This document shows positions 46,797 through 56,195 of a stretch of 64,000 nucleotides of DNA, one piece after another (position 1 is the stretch's first letter; the number at the start of each line of letters is the position of its first letter). The position numbers and the translations under genes were made by a program. The notes below the pieces were generated by a model. That model saw only the letters and a program-made list of their open reading frames with translations. It was not told where the DNA came from and made no database searches. The DNA is from Bradyrhizobium icense (GTDB taxonomy: Bacteria > Pseudomonadota > Alphaproteobacteria > Rhizobiales > Xanthobacteraceae), in assembly GCF_001693385.1 (NCBI RefSeq), contig NZ_CP016428.1, forward strand, positions 6,386,001-6,450,000, written 5' to 3'.

Positions 46797-47534
46797 TCAG
46801 CCGCTGCTTGCGCGGATGCGCGAGGTGGACGAAGCTTCCGCTCCGAAATTTTGCGCAAAGCGGGCCTGCGAACGCGCCAGGTGCTCGCGCATCGTCATGC
46901 GGGCGGCGTCCGGATCATGCGCGGCAATGGCATCGCGGATCGCGCGATGCTCGGCCAGCGCTGCATTCCAGGATTCCGGATTCTCGAAATAATGCGCGAG
47001 CTTGGCGAAGTAGGGATTGAGCCGCTGGTCGAACAGCTCGCCGACCACGCGGACCAGCACGGCGTTGTCGAGACATCCGGCCACCGCGATATGAAACGCG
47101 CGGTCATGGATCATCGAGGCTTCGCCTGGATGCTGCACGGTGGCCATCGCTTCCAGCGAAGCGTCGATGCGTGCGATGTCTTCGGCTATCGCCACCCGCG
47201 CGGCCTGTTCGGCGATGGCACCTTCGAGGAATTCGCGCGCGCGCAAGAGTTCGAACGGACCTTCGATCTCGGCCAACGCCGGCAGGGGTGGCGCAAGCGC
47301 CGGCGGCTCGCTGACATATATTCCGGATCCCACGCGAATCCGAACCCTGCCCTCGACTTCCAGAGCAATCAGAGCCTCGCGCACCGTCGGTCGTGACACC
47401 TTCAATTGTTCGGCAAGATCGCGCTCGGTCGGAAGCCGGCTGCCGACAGCGTATTCGCCGCTGTCGATCAACGCCCGGAGCTGATCGGCAACCTGGCGGT
47501 AAAGGCGTCGTGCTTCCACGGCTTCGAGCGGCAC
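46797..47534 (-). CDS. GntR/FadR-family regulator, UxuR-like
   Basis: 245 residues, GTG start with GGGAGA upstream. Winged-helix LYRQVADQLRALIDSG, LPTERDLAEQLKVSRPTVREALIAL and a C-terminal FCD domain (EVEGRVRIRVGSGIYV marks the wing). Closest in type to UxuR/ExuR hexuronate repressors. It lies between a palindrome-rich divergent region and the TRAP genes, so it likely represses both the leftward TRAP-uxuA operon and the rightward uxuB-like gene. Confidence 0.9.
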   Translation of the reverse strand: MPLEAVEARRLYRQVADQLRALIDSGEYAVGSRLPTERDLAEQLKVSRPTVREALIALEVEGRVRIRVGSGIYVSEPPALAPPLPALAEIEGPFELLRAREFLEGAIAEQAARVAIAEDIARIDASLEAMATVQHPGEASMIHDRAFHIAVAGCLDNAVLVRVVGELFDQRLNPYFAKLAHYFENPESWNAALAEHRAIRDAIAAHDPDAARMTMREHLARSQARFAQNFGAEASSTSRIRASSG

Positions 47535-47579
47535 GCTCGGCTCTCCCTGACGATCCCTAAGTGAATCGATTTTTCTTGC

Positions 47580-47634
47580 TTTGGTCGGAGTAAGGCCAAT
47601 AAATCTGGATAATTGGCCTTACCAATTGACCAAA
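47580..47634. promoter_or_regulatory. Nested palindromes in the uxuR/uxuB-like divergent region
   Basis: GTAAGGCCAAT (47590-47600) and ATTGGCCTTAC (47612-47622) form a perfect 11-bp inverted repeat, centred 11 bp apart. An outer TTTGGTC (47580-47586) mirrors GACCAAA (47628-47634). Within it AATTGG-CCTTA-CCAATT (47611-47627) has the TTGG-N5-CCAA layout of GntR/FadR-type operators. Together two or more regulator dimers could bind. Confidence 0.65.
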
Positions 47635-47655
47635 GACTGATGGATTGAGCCTCTC

Positions 47656-49176
47656 ATGTCAAGCGACATGCCAAAAAACCAGGATTCCGGTCCGAAAGGC
47701 GCCGATTTCCGCCTCTCGAATGCAAACCTTCACCGGCTTCCGGGCCAAATCCGCGGCCCCAGGTATGACCGCTCGCTCATCTCGCCGGGCATCGTTCATC
47801 TCGGAATTGGCGCGTTCCACCGGGCCCATCAGGCGGTGGTGATCGACGACCTCCTGGCAGGCGGCGCGATGGATTGGGGAATTGTCGGGGCCAGCTTGCG
47901 CAGCCCGGCGACGCGCGATGCCCTCGTCCCGCAGGACGGCCTTTACACGCTGGCCGTCCGCTCCGGCGCGGGCACCGATCACCGCATCATCGGCTCGGTT
48001 CTCGCCACCGACGTCGCCAGCGAAAAGCCCGGCCAGTTGATTGCGCGCCTGGCCAACCCGGCCACGCGTATCGTCTCGCTGACCGTCACCGAGAAGGGCT
48101 ATTGCCATACGCCGCAGACCGGCGATCTGGACGAGCATCATCCCGACATCGTTCATGACCTGCAGAATCCGGGCACGCCGCGCTCGGCCATTGGATTCCT
48201 GGTGGCCGCGCTCGCGCGCAGGCGGATCGCAAGCGCACCCCCCTTTACCGTTCTCTCCTGCGACAATCTCTCCGCCAACGGCCAAACGGTCGGGCACATC
48301 GTGACGCAGTTTGCCGCTCTGCGATCGCGCAATCTCGCCAAATGGATTGAAGCCGAGGTGACCTTCCCTTCGACCATGGTGGACCGGATCGTGCCGGAGA
48401 CCACGGACCTCGACCGGGCGGAGATTTCTTCAGCGCTCGGCATGATCGACGCATGGCCCATCATCACAGAACCGTTCACGCAATGGATCGTTGAAGATCG
48501 CTTTCCGGCCGGACGGCCGGACTTTGCGGCTGCGGGCGTGCAACTGGTTTCGGATGTAACGCCGTTCGAACATATGAAGCTGCGGCTGCTCAACGCCAGC
48601 CACTCGGCGCTCGCCTATCTCGGATATCTCGCGGGCTTTGAGACCATCGCCGCCACCATGGCCGACCAACGCTTTGTGGCGTTTGCCCGACAGGTGATGC
48701 AGGACGCGGCGCCGACGCTGGCGATGCCTGCGGGCACCGATCTGGCGGCCTATAGCGCATCGCTGCTGCAGCGCTTCTCCAATCCCGCCCTGCACCATCG
48801 CACCTGGCAGATCGCGATGGACGGATCGCAAAAATTGCCGCAACGGCTGCTCGCCACCATGCAGGACCGGCTGCGGCTGGCGCTGCCGATCGATACCCAC
48901 GCGCTCGCGGTGGCCGGCTGGATGCGTTACGTCACCGGCACCGACGAGCGAGGCCGCGCCATCGACGTGCGCGATCCCCTTGCGGGAGAATTGGCTGATA
49001 TCGCCGGGCGCGCCGGCCCGGTCGCAGAGCGGCTTGCTCCCGCGCTGCTGGAGGTCAGCTCCATCTTCGGCACGCTCGGAACCGATCCTCGCATGCGCAG
49101 CGCCGTCACCGAGGCGCTCGCAAAACTCTACGCGCTGGGTGCGCGTCAGGCGGTGCAGACCTTTCAGGCAGCATGA
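47656..49176 (+). CDS. Mannitol dehydrogenase family protein, probable D-mannonate oxidoreductase (fructuronate reductase)
   Basis: 506 residues. The polyol dehydrogenase core (IVHLGIGAFHRAHQ near 46-59, VSLTVTEKGYC, and MKLRLLNASHSALAYLG with catalytic Lys/Asn/His) matches UxuB, mannitol and arabinitol dehydrogenases. Presence of uxuA and a UxuR-like gene in the divergent operon favours reduction of D-fructuronate to D-mannonate. A mannitol 2-dehydrogenase role cannot be excluded by sequence alone. Gene orientation is rightward, opposite to the TRAP operon. Confidence 0.85.
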   Translation: MSSDMPKNQDSGPKGADFRLSNANLHRLPGQIRGPRYDRSLISPGIVHLGIGAFHRAHQAVVIDDLLAGGAMDWGIVGASLRSPATRDALVPQDGLYTLAVRSGAGTDHRIIGSVLATDVASEKPGQLIARLANPATRIVSLTVTEKGYCHTPQTGDLDEHHPDIVHDLQNPGTPRSAIGFLVAALARRRIASAPPFTVLSCDNLSANGQTVGHIVTQFAALRSRNLAKWIEAEVTFPSTMVDRIVPETTDLDRAEISSALGMIDAWPIITEPFTQWIVEDRFPAGRPDFAAAGVQLVSDVTPFEHMKLRLLNASHSALAYLGYLAGFETIAATMADQRFVAFARQVMQDAAPTLAMPAGTDLAAYSASLLQRFSNPALHHRTWQIAMDGSQKLPQRLLATMQDRLRLALPIDTHALAVAGWMRYVTGTDERGRAIDVRDPLAGELADIAGRAGPVAERLAPALLEVSSIFGTLGTDPRMRSAVTEALAKLYALGARQAVQTFQAA

Positions 49177-49245
49177 TCGGAAGGTCAGAACCACCTGTTC
49201 GCAACGCCACACCGCGACCGCCGTTCATTTCGGGAATTCAGCAGG

Positions 49246-50079
49246 CTACGAAGGAGACAACAAGGTCCTGGTGAGTTGGTGATGGGGATCGGCGAGCCCG
49301 TCGATGACGTCAAAATGATGCCGGCCGGGTTCTTCGATCGTGCGGGTTTTCGCGCCGAGCCCGGTCCAGATATTGGCGACGAGCGCGTTCTGACGGACGA
49401 ATTCCGGGCGCTCCGCGCTGCCCACCCAGCACGTCACGCGCGCATCCTGCATCGGCTCCAGCAAAGCGGGGCTTTCCACGAGCGCCTCCGCCGCGTCGAT
49501 CCGGAGGTCCGCATTCATCGCGGCCTTCATCAGCGGACGAAGGTCATGAACGCCGGAAATGGAGACCGTGTGGCTGATGCGCGCCCTGATATCGTCCGGG
49601 AGCGGCGATGTCGCCGAGATCATGCGCGTGACCAGATGCCCGCCGGCGGAATGCCCGGTTAGAAAGAGCGGGCCTTCGACCATCGCGGCTGCGCGCTCGA
49701 TGGCCGCGCCAATTTCGCGCGTGATCTCGGAGATGCGCACGGCCGGGCACAGCGTGTAGGAGGGCATCGCCACCGCATAGCCGCCTTCAACCGATCCGCG
49801 CGCGAGATGAGACCAAAAGCTCTTGTCGAGCGCCTTCCAGAATCCGCCATGGACGAAGACGACCAGACCCTTTGGCCGGCCCTCCGGGCTAAAGAAATCG
49901 AAGCGGTTTCGTGCCCGCTCGCCATAGCGGACGTCGAGCGTAGCGCGGCCGCTGGCCTGAAGTGCATCGCGATAGGCCTGCGCGGGCTGCACCCACGCCG
50001 CCGGCCAGCGTTCGCCGCCCGGAATGTTGGGGCCATTCGCATAGGCGTCGTTCCAGTCGGAAATCTGATGAAAAATCAC
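49246..50079 (-). CDS. Alpha/beta hydrolase, kynurenine formamidase-like
   Basis: About 277 residues from a GTG at 50079 (MIFHQISDWNDAY, where the family match begins); a TTG at 50124 would add 15 residues. The oxyanion motif HGGFW, nucleophile GHSAGGH and an Asp/His pair near the end (EPGRHHFDV) are the esterase-type KynB/formamidase layout. It is divergent from kynureninase and tryptophan dioxygenase, so it likely hydrolyses N-formylkynurenine. A second, related hydrolase occurs at 57973-58785. Confidence 0.8.
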   Translation of the reverse strand: MIFHQISDWNDAYANGPNIPGGERWPAAWVQPAQAYRDALQASGRATLDVRYGERARNRFDFFSPEGRPKGLVVFVHGGFWKALDKSFWSHLARGSVEGGYAVAMPSYTLCPAVRISEITREIGAAIERAAAMVEGPLFLTGHSAGGHLVTRMISATSPLPDDIRARISHTVSISGVHDLRPLMKAAMNADLRIDAAEALVESPALLEPMQDARVTCWVGSAERPEFVRQNALVANIWTGLGAKTRTIEEPGRHHFDVIDGLADPHHQLTRTLLSPS

Positions 50080-50178
50080 GCGGTTCGGTTTCCATTCGAT
50101 CTTGTGGGCCGGACGGATGTCCAATCGATATCCGCTGGCAACAAGTCTATATCGGGAAGCGCGCTTCTCGCCTATAAA

Positions 50179-50192
50179 TTTTAAGCTTGAAA
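50179..50192. promoter_or_regulatory. Shared palindrome, kyn promoter copy
   Basis: TTTTA-AGCT-TGAAA lies in the divergent region between the formamidase-like gene and kynU, about 51 bp before kynU. The element matches copies at 54557-54570 and 56927-56940 and more weakly 59386-59399. Its symmetry suits a MarR-type operator. Confidence 0.55.
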
Positions 50193-50243
50193 TAATCGCA
50201 GTCCGCGCGAATAATTCCGCCGGGGCGCGGACCAGGGAAGAAC

Positions 50244-51437
50244 ATGACCGATTTCACGCGAACGAAATCCCGCTTCGCCATCCCGGACGGCGTGGTCTAT
50301 CTGGACGGCAATTCGCTCGGTCCCTTGCCCGTTGCAGCCGCCGATCGCGTCGGCCGCATGATATCGGAGGAATGGGGCAAGCACCTCATCAAGGGCTGGA
50401 ACGTCGCCGGGTGGATGACGCAGCCGCGCCGTATCGGTGACCGCATCGGCCGGTTGATCGGCGCTGCCGCAGGGACGGTGGTGGTGGGCGATACGCTGTC
50501 CATCAAGGTCTACCAGGCGCTGGCCTCGGCGCTCGAGCTCAATCCGTCGCGGCGCATGATCTTGTCGGACACCGGCAACTTTCCGTCCGATCTCTACATC
50601 GCCAGCGGCCTGCTTGGATCGCTCGACCGCGGCTACGAATTGAAGGTCGTGGCCCCCGAAGACGTCGAAGCGGCAATCAGCGAGACGATCGCGGTGCTGA
50701 TGCTGACCGAGGTCGACTATCGCACCGGCCGGCTGCATGACATGAGCGCGCTGACGCGCAAGGCGCATGCCGCCGGCGCGTTGACGGTCTGGGATCTGGC
50801 GCATTCCGCAGGCGCGATCCCGGTCGACCTGGCAGGCGCCGAAGCCGATTTCGCAGTCGGCTGCACCTACAAATATCTCAATGCCGGCCCGGGCGCGCCG
50901 GCCTTCATCTATGTGGCGCCGAAGTACGCCGATACGGCGCGGCCGGCGCTTTCCGGATGGATGGGTCATCACGCGCCGTTTGCCTTTGACCTCGACTATC
51001 GGGCCGGGCCGGGCATTGAGCGAATGCGGGTCGGTACGCCGCCGATCATTGCGATGGCCGCGCTCGACGCCGCTCTCGACATCTGGGACGACATCAGCAT
51101 GACCGACGTGCGCCACGCATCGATCGCGCTCGCCGATCTGTTCATCCGCGAAGTCGAACGACGTTGTCCCGAACTGACGCTGGCTTCGCCACGGGACGGA
51201 AAGCGGCGCGGCAGCCAGGTTTCGTTTCGTCACCCCGATGGCTACGCGATCATGCAGGCGCTGATCGCGCGCAACGTGATCGGCGACTTCCGCGCGCCGG
51301 ACATGATGCGCTTCGGCTTTACGCCGCTCTACATCGGAGAAGCCGAGGTCCTCGCGGCAGTCGATGTCATCGCCGACGTCTTGAACAATCGCCGCTGGGA
51401 TACTGCGGACTACCGCAAAAAGGCGCTCGTGACATGA
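50244..51437 (+). CDS. kynU: Kynureninase
   Basis: 397 residues, ATG after AGGGAAGAAC. PLP-dependent enzyme cleaving kynurenine to anthranilate and alanine. The PLP lysine is Lys210 in [24 protein letters not shown] at the N-terminus and [10 protein letters not shown] are further kynureninase signatures. Coupled by ATGA to tryptophan dioxygenase downstream. Anthranilate produced here feeds the CoA-ligase pathway nearby. Confidence 0.95.
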   Translation: MTDFTRTKSRFAIPDGVVYLDGNSLGPLPVAAADRVGRMISEEWGKHLIKGWNVAGWMTQPRRIGDRIGRLIGAAAGTVVVGDTLSIKVYQALASALELNPSRRMILSDTGNFPSDLYIASGLLGSLDRGYELKVVAPEDVEAAISETIAVLMLTEVDYRTGRLHDMSALTRKAHAAGALTVWDLAHSAGAIPVDLAGAEADFAVGCTYKYLNAGPGAPAFIYVAPKYADTARPALSGWMGHHAPFAFDLDYRAGPGIERMRVGTPPIIAMAALDAALDIWDDISMTDVRHASIALADLFIREVERRCPELTLASPRDGKRRGSQVSFRHPDGYAIMQALIARNVIGDFRAPDMMRFGFTPLYIGEAEVLAAVDVIADVLNNRRWDTADYRKKALVT

Positions 51438-52273
51438 CTGGCAAACCCGACGACTCCTCGCGTGAGGGCACCCAGATGTCGTTCGAAGGGCGCATGTCCT
51501 ACAGCGATTATCTGCATCTGGAACGCGTGCTGGACGCGCAAGAGCCGCTCTCGGACGCGCATGACGAACTGCTGTTCATCATCCAGCACCAAACCTCCGA
51601 ACTCTGGATGAAGCTCGCCATCCACGAAATCCATTCCGCCATCAAGGCGATCCGCCACGACCAGTTGCATCCTGCCTTCAAGATGCTGTCGCGCGTCGCC
51701 CGGATCTTCGAGCAGCTCAACACTGCCTGGGACGTGTTGCGAACGATGACGCCCAGCGAATACACCGAGTTTCGCGATCAGCTCGGGCAGTCCTCAGGTT
51801 TCCAGTCCTACCAGTACCGCGCGATCGAGTTCCTGGCCGGCAATCGCAATTTGGCACTGCTTGGCCCGCACGCCCACCGCGCCGACATCATGGCAAAGCT
51901 CGAGGAAATTCTCGCTGAGCCGGGCCTCTATGACGAGGCGTTGCGGCTGCTAGCGCGCAATGGTTTTGATATCGGCGAAGATGCACGCCGAACCGACTGG
52001 CGCGTCAAGCGATCGCCAAACGACGAGGTTCTGGAGGCTTGGAAAACCATCTATGCGTCGCCGGCGAAACACTGGATGCTCTACGAGCTTGCGGAGAAGC
52101 TGGTCGATTTCGAAGACTATTTCCGCCGCTGGCGCTTCAATCACGTCACGACAGTCGAGCGCATCATCGGCCTGAAGCGCGGAACCGGTGGCACGTCGGG
52201 CGTTTCCTACTTGCGCAAGATGCTCGAGGTCGAGCTTTTTCCGGAACTCTGGAGGCTGAGAACAGAGCTTTAG
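51434..52273 (+). CDS. kynA: Tryptophan 2,3-dioxygenase
   Basis: 279 residues; starts inside the kynU stop (ATGA). Heme enzyme opening the indole ring of tryptophan to N-formylkynurenine. Diagnostic motifs: [34 protein letters not shown] and the C-terminal [11 protein letters not shown]; the heme-ligand histidine is in [12 protein letters not shown]. An alternative internal ATG at residue 15 exists but the context favours 51434. Confidence 0.97.
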   Translation: MTGKPDDSSREGTQMSFEGRMSYSDYLHLERVLDAQEPLSDAHDELLFIIQHQTSELWMKLAIHEIHSAIKAIRHDQLHPAFKMLSRVARIFEQLNTAWDVLRTMTPSEYTEFRDQLGQSSGFQSYQYRAIEFLAGNRNLALLGPHAHRADIMAKLEEILAEPGLYDEALRLLARNGFDIGEDARRTDWRVKRSPNDEVLEAWKTIYASPAKHWMLYELAEKLVDFEDYFRRWRFNHVTTVERIIGLKRGTGGTSGVSYLRKMLEVELFPELWRLRTEL

Positions 52274-52295
52274 GATAACGCACGACAAGCGGGCT

Positions 52296-52754
52296 TCAGC
52301 GCGGCACCACCGCCGTCGCTTCGATTTCGACGCGGGCTTCCTTCTCGACCAGACGCACAACTTGCACCAGCGCCATAGCCGGATAATGCGCGCCGAAGAT
52401 CTCGCGATAGACGCGGCCAAGCTCCTTCAGGCTCGCGAGATATTCCTCGATGTCGACGACATACCAGGTCAGGCGCACCAGATGCTCAGGTCTGGCGCCG
52501 CCCTCGGCGAGAATCTCGGAAATGTTGGAGAGCGTCTGGCGGACCTGCGCGACGAAGTCCGGCACCAGATGCCCCTGAGTGTCCCAGCCGATCACGCCGC
52601 CGGTTACCACAAGCCGGCCATCGGCCGCCATGCCATTGGCGTATCCTTTCGGCATCGGCCAGCCGCTCGGCTGCAGCACTTGCGGGCCCGGCGGTGAGGT
52701 GTCGGTCGTGGGATGAGGCACCACGCTCAGCGTGGGACCTTTGGGGGCGGTCAC
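52296..52754 (-). CDS. RidA/YjgF family enamine/imine deaminase-like protein
   Basis: 152 residues, GTG start at 52754 after GGAGAAAAGCCG. The RidA fold is shown by GYANGMAADGRLVVTGGVIGWD and VRLVEKEARVEIEATAVVP, including the family's conserved arginine/glutamate end. The canonical R-x-E-like active site is only partly recognisable, so it may be a RidA subfamily. Sits 25 bp after the CoA ligase in the same operon, suggesting it deals with an imine or enamine of the aminobenzoyl-CoA route (inference). Confidence 0.85.
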   Translation of the reverse strand: MTAPKGPTLSVVPHPTTDTSPPGPQVLQPSGWPMPKGYANGMAADGRLVVTGGVIGWDTQGHLVPDFVAQVRQTLSNISEILAEGGARPEHLVRLTWYVVDIEEYLASLKELGRVYREIFGAHYPAMALVQVVRLVEKEARVEIEATAVVPR

Positions 52755-52779
52755 CGGCTTTTCTCCATCAGGTTAGAAA

Positions 52780-54477
52780 TTATTCCGCGGCAACGCTCGG
52801 CGGCGCGCTTGTGCCCGCAGCCATCTGCCTCAGCGCAAAGCGCCTCAGCTTGCCGGTTTCGGTCTTCGGCAGTTGCGCTACATATTCGATCGCGCGCGGA
52901 TATTTATAGGGCGCAATCGTCTGCTTGACGTGATCCTGCAAGGCCTGCGTCAGCGCAGCGTCGGCAGCAGCGCCGCCTGCCAGAACCACGTAGGCCTTGA
53001 CGATCATGCCGCGCGCCTCATCTGGCGCACCGACCACGCCGCATTCGGCGACGGCCGGATGCGACAGCAGCGCCGCTTCGACCTCGGGGCCTGCGATGTT
53101 GTAGCCGGAGGAGACGATCATGTCGTCCGAGCGGGCGACAAAGGACAGTCGGCCGGTCGCGTCGCGGACAAAGGTATCGCCGGTCAGGTTCCAGCCGTCG
53201 CGCACGTAGTTCGACTGCCTCGCGTCGGCGAGATAGCGGCACCCGGTCGGCCCGCGCACCGCGAGCTTGCCGATGGTGCCTGCTGGCAACTCATTCATGT
53301 CGTCGTCGACGATCCTTGCCTCGTAGCCTGTCACCGGATGTCCCGTCGTGCCCGCCTCCGCATCGCCGACGCGGTTGGTGATGAAGATGTGCAGCAATTC
53401 CGTGGAGCCGATGCCGTCGAGAATGGTCCTGCCGGTCTTGCGGGTCCAGCTCTCGAACACCGGCGCCGGCAGGGTTTCGCCGGCGGAGACCGCGATCCGC
53501 AACGATGACAGATCGGCGCCGTTGTCCATCGCCGCCATCATCGCGCGATACGCGGTCGGCGAGGTAAAGCAGATCGTCGCCTTGTAGGTCTCGATGATCT
53601 TGACCATCTCGGGCGGCGATGCGTTTTCCAATAGCGTGGCGGTCGCGCCGAAGCGCAGCGGGAAGATCGCGAGTCCGCCGAGCCCGAACGTAAAGGCCAG
53701 CGGCGGCGAACCGACAAAAACATCATCTTCGGTGATGTTGAGGACTTCCTTCGCGTAGCCGTCCGCAATGATCATGAGGTCGCGATGGAAGTGCATCGTC
53801 GCCTTGGGCTCACCTGTCGTGCCCGAGGTAAATCCCAGCAAGGCGACGTCGTCGCGTCCCGTCCTCACCGCGTCGAATCGGACCGGCTTGTTTAACGCCA
53901 CCCTGTCGAGCTCGGCATCGTGGTTCGACGTGCCGTCGAAATTCACTACCTGCTTGAGGAAGCGGCTGGTCTTCGCGCACGCGACCAGTTCATCGGCGAT
54001 GCGGCTGTCGGTCAACGCCAGCGCGATCTCCGCCTTGTCGACGATCTTGCCGAGTTCGCCCGCGCGCAGCATCGGCATGGTGTTGACCACGACGGCGCCT
54101 GCCTTCGTGGCCGCCAGCCACGCCGCGACCAGCGCCGGGTTATTGCCGGAGCGGATCAGGACGCGGTTGCCGGGCTTGACGCCGTAATTCTCCACCAGCG
54201 CGTGCGCGAGGCGGTTGGACCAGTCGGCCAATTCCTTGTAGGTGCGCTGGCGGCCATTGCCGATCAGCGCGATCCGATCGCCCCAGCCTTTTTCGACGAT
54301 CCGGTCGGTCAGTTCGACGGCGGCATTTAGATATTCCGGATACTGAAACTCGGGACGGTCGAGCAGCAAATCCGGCCATTGCTCGACCGGCGGAAGATTT
54401 CGCCGCGCAAAATCGTCAACGTGGCCGGACGGGCCAAAAGACCGACCAACTGTCCGGCTGGGAGTTTGACCTGACAT
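52780..54477 (-). CDS. 2-aminobenzoate-CoA ligase-like AMP-forming acyl-CoA synthetase
   Basis: 565 residues. AMP-binding motif LLGFTSGTTGEPKA (P-loop), adenylation motif GIGSTELLHIF, and the C-terminal hinge/lysine region (GKLRRFALRQ). The benzoate-CoA ligase subgroup (NLPPVEQWPDLL and EYPEYLNAAVEL-type N-terminus) also contains anthranilate-CoA ligases. Beside kynureninase and the aminobenzoyl-CoA oxygenase it most likely activates 2-aminobenzoate. First gene of a leftward operon with the RidA gene, preceded by a palindrome. Confidence 0.85.
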   Translation of the reverse strand: MSGQTPSRTVGRSFGPSGHVDDFARRNLPPVEQWPDLLLDRPEFQYPEYLNAAVELTDRIVEKGWGDRIALIGNGRQRTYKELADWSNRLAHALVENYGVKPGNRVLIRSGNNPALVAAWLAATKAGAVVVNTMPMLRAGELGKIVDKAEIALALTDSRIADELVACAKTSRFLKQVVNFDGTSNHDAELDRVALNKPVRFDAVRTGRDDVALLGFTSGTTGEPKATMHFHRDLMIIADGYAKEVLNITEDDVFVGSPPLAFTFGLGGLAIFPLRFGATATLLENASPPEMVKIIETYKATICFTSPTAYRAMMAAMDNGADLSSLRIAVSAGETLPAPVFESWTRKTGRTILDGIGSTELLHIFITNRVGDAEAGTTGHPVTGYEARIVDDDMNELPAGTIGKLAVRGPTGCRYLADARQSNYVRDGWNLTGDTFVRDATGRLSFVARSDDMIVSSGYNIAGPEVEAALLSHPAVAECGVVGAPDEARGMIVKAYVVLAGGAAADAALTQALQDHVKQTIAPYKYPRAIEYVAQLPKTETGKLRRFALRQMAAGTSAPPSVAAE

Positions 54478-54556
54478 TTCCGTCTCTCCTCGCTTTCAAC
54501 AATGAAAGGCTCGAGATTAACATCGAGGACGCCCGGCAACGCCGTCTCGCAAATCA

Positions 54557-54570
54557 TTTTATGCTTAAAA
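54557..54570. promoter_or_regulatory. Shared palindrome, CoA-ligase promoter copy
   Basis: TTTTA-TGCT-TAAAA lies 80 bp upstream of the ligase start. It is the most symmetrical copy of the element repeated through the anthranilate block. Confidence 0.55.
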
Positions 54571-54614
54571 CATTTTTTCGCAAGGGTGGAATCACGCTTC
54601 CCACCATATAGGGA

Positions 54615-54641
54615 GGAGCCGGACAGCAGTCGCCCGGCTCC
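54615..54641 (-). terminator. Stem-loop downstream of the flavin monooxygenase
   Basis: GGAGCCGG (54615-54622) pairs exactly with CCGGCTCC (54634-54641) around an 11-base loop. It is 29 bp past the leftward monooxygenase stop and before the ligase promoter, so it probably insulates them. No strong U-tract. Confidence 0.5.
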
Positions 54642-54669
54642 CTTGGTGCTGCGGGAACTCGTCCCTGCC

Positions 54670-56163
54670 TTAGGCGACTGCCCGGTAATTCGGCGCCGCG
54701 GCGAGGAAGCGGCCGTAGGCGGCGGCATCGGGAGGGGTGAATTTCTCCACCAGCGGATTGCGCCGGCGTCCGGATACGCCGATGTCGGCCAGCAATTCGT
54801 CGAAATGCTTGAAATGATAGGGCGCGACGCACAGCCCGCCATAGACGCCGGCTGCCGGCCGCTCGACGCGCTTGAAATGCAGCATCATCTCGATGTTGTC
54901 CCGCATCTCCTTGGGCGTCGGCTGACGGGCGAGCTGGCCATCTGCATAACGCACCAGCCAGTTCGCGGCGAGGTCTGCGCACAATACCGTGCAGAAGCTC
55001 GAGTTGAAGCCGACGAATCCCATATCCGGCAGATCCGGGTTGGCGATCAGCCGATAGAGCCGATACTGCCCGTCGGCATCGACCAGCTTGTCGCGGTAGG
55101 CCTGCGGCAGGAACGGCACGCCCAGCTTGTAGCCGATCGCCAGCACGGCCACGTCAGCCTGCATGCGCTGTCCACCGGTCATCACGATCGAATTGCCGTC
55201 GTAATGGTCGAAGCTGCCGCGGATGGCCTTGATGCGCTTGTCGGCGACCATCGGAAAGAATCCGGGCGTGGCGATTGGCAGCGAACAATTGGCGCCGTCC
55301 TCGATTCTCCCGTTCGGCACCATGTCGCATTTGCCGAGCTTGAGCTGTACTTTCAGCAGGCTCTCCAGCCCGCGCCAGTTGGCCCAGATGAGCGGCTTTG
55401 CCACCCCATGCGCAAACCGCGACATCGCGCCGATACCCCAGCTCCGGAACATCTCCTCCTGCGCGCGGATGTAGAGAATGCGTTTGAAATTGACCAAGCC
55501 GCCGATGAAATAGGGAATCCGCCACACCGGCTCGCGGTACACCAGCGTCACTTCCGCCGCCCCGGAATTGACCGCATTGACCGCAATGTCGGTCGCCGAC
55601 TTCGAACCGCCGAGCACGACGATCCTGCGACCCTTGGCGATCACCGGGTCGTTGTACTGCGAGGAGTGCAGGATGCTTCCTCCCTGCGCCCTGAAGGCGT
55701 CTTCGCCGGGCAGGCTGAGCGTCTGCGGTTCGTTGAACTGCCCGGTGCATACCGCAACAAAGTCGAAGTCTTCCTGACCGGCGGTGCCATCCGGCCCGCG
55801 GAGATCGATCCGCCAGCCGGGCGCAGAATCCGGACGGCGATCCATCTGCACCACAGCCGTCCTGAAGCGGATCGCGCCGAGCAGATTGTTATCCTTTGCG
55901 TACTCGGTGAGATAGGCGTGGACCTGCGGACCCTTCGGCCATTCCGGGTACGAATCCGGCATCGCCTTGTCGGTGTAACGATAGAGATCCTTCGGGCTCT
56001 GCGTTTGCACTTCGGGATAGGACCGCGCCGGCTCCCATACCCCGCCAAGGTCGCCGCTGCGCTCGATGATCGTGATCTGATGCCCGCGCGCTGCAAAGGC
56101 CTTTGCGGCGGCAAGTCCGGATACGCCTGCGCCAATGACGCAGACTTTCTTTCGGCTGACCAT
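54670..56163 (-). CDS. Flavin-containing monooxygenase-like NAD(P)/FAD oxidoreductase
   Basis: 497 residues. FAD motif GAGVSGLAA near residues 10-18, second nucleotide motif VVLGGSKSATD near 180-190, and between them ILHSSQYND in the position of the FMO/Baeyer-Villiger fingerprint. These class B enzymes hydroxylate nitrogen or sulfur, or insert oxygen next to ketones. Downstream of the cupin gene by 32 bp on the same strand, so likely co-transcribed. The substrate within anthranilate or amine metabolism is not determinable. Confidence 0.84.
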   Translation of the reverse strand: MVSRKKVCVIGAGVSGLAAAKAFAARGHQITIIERSGDLGGVWEPARSYPEVQTQSPKDLYRYTDKAMPDSYPEWPKGPQVHAYLTEYAKDNNLLGAIRFRTAVVQMDRRPDSAPGWRIDLRGPDGTAGQEDFDFVAVCTGQFNEPQTLSLPGEDAFRAQGGSILHSSQYNDPVIAKGRRIVVLGGSKSATDIAVNAVNSGAAEVTLVYREPVWRIPYFIGGLVNFKRILYIRAQEEMFRSWGIGAMSRFAHGVAKPLIWANWRGLESLLKVQLKLGKCDMVPNGRIEDGANCSLPIATPGFFPMVADKRIKAIRGSFDHYDGNSIVMTGGQRMQADVAVLAIGYKLGVPFLPQAYRDKLVDADGQYRLYRLIANPDLPDMGFVGFNSSFCTVLCADLAANWLVRYADGQLARQPTPKEMRDNIEMMLHFKRVERPAAGVYGGLCVAPYHFKHFDELLADIGVSGRRRNPLVEKFTPPDAAAYGRFLAAAPNYRAVA

Positions 56164-56195
56164 GACGACGTCTCCAGCGAGATGAGTTCAGGAAG

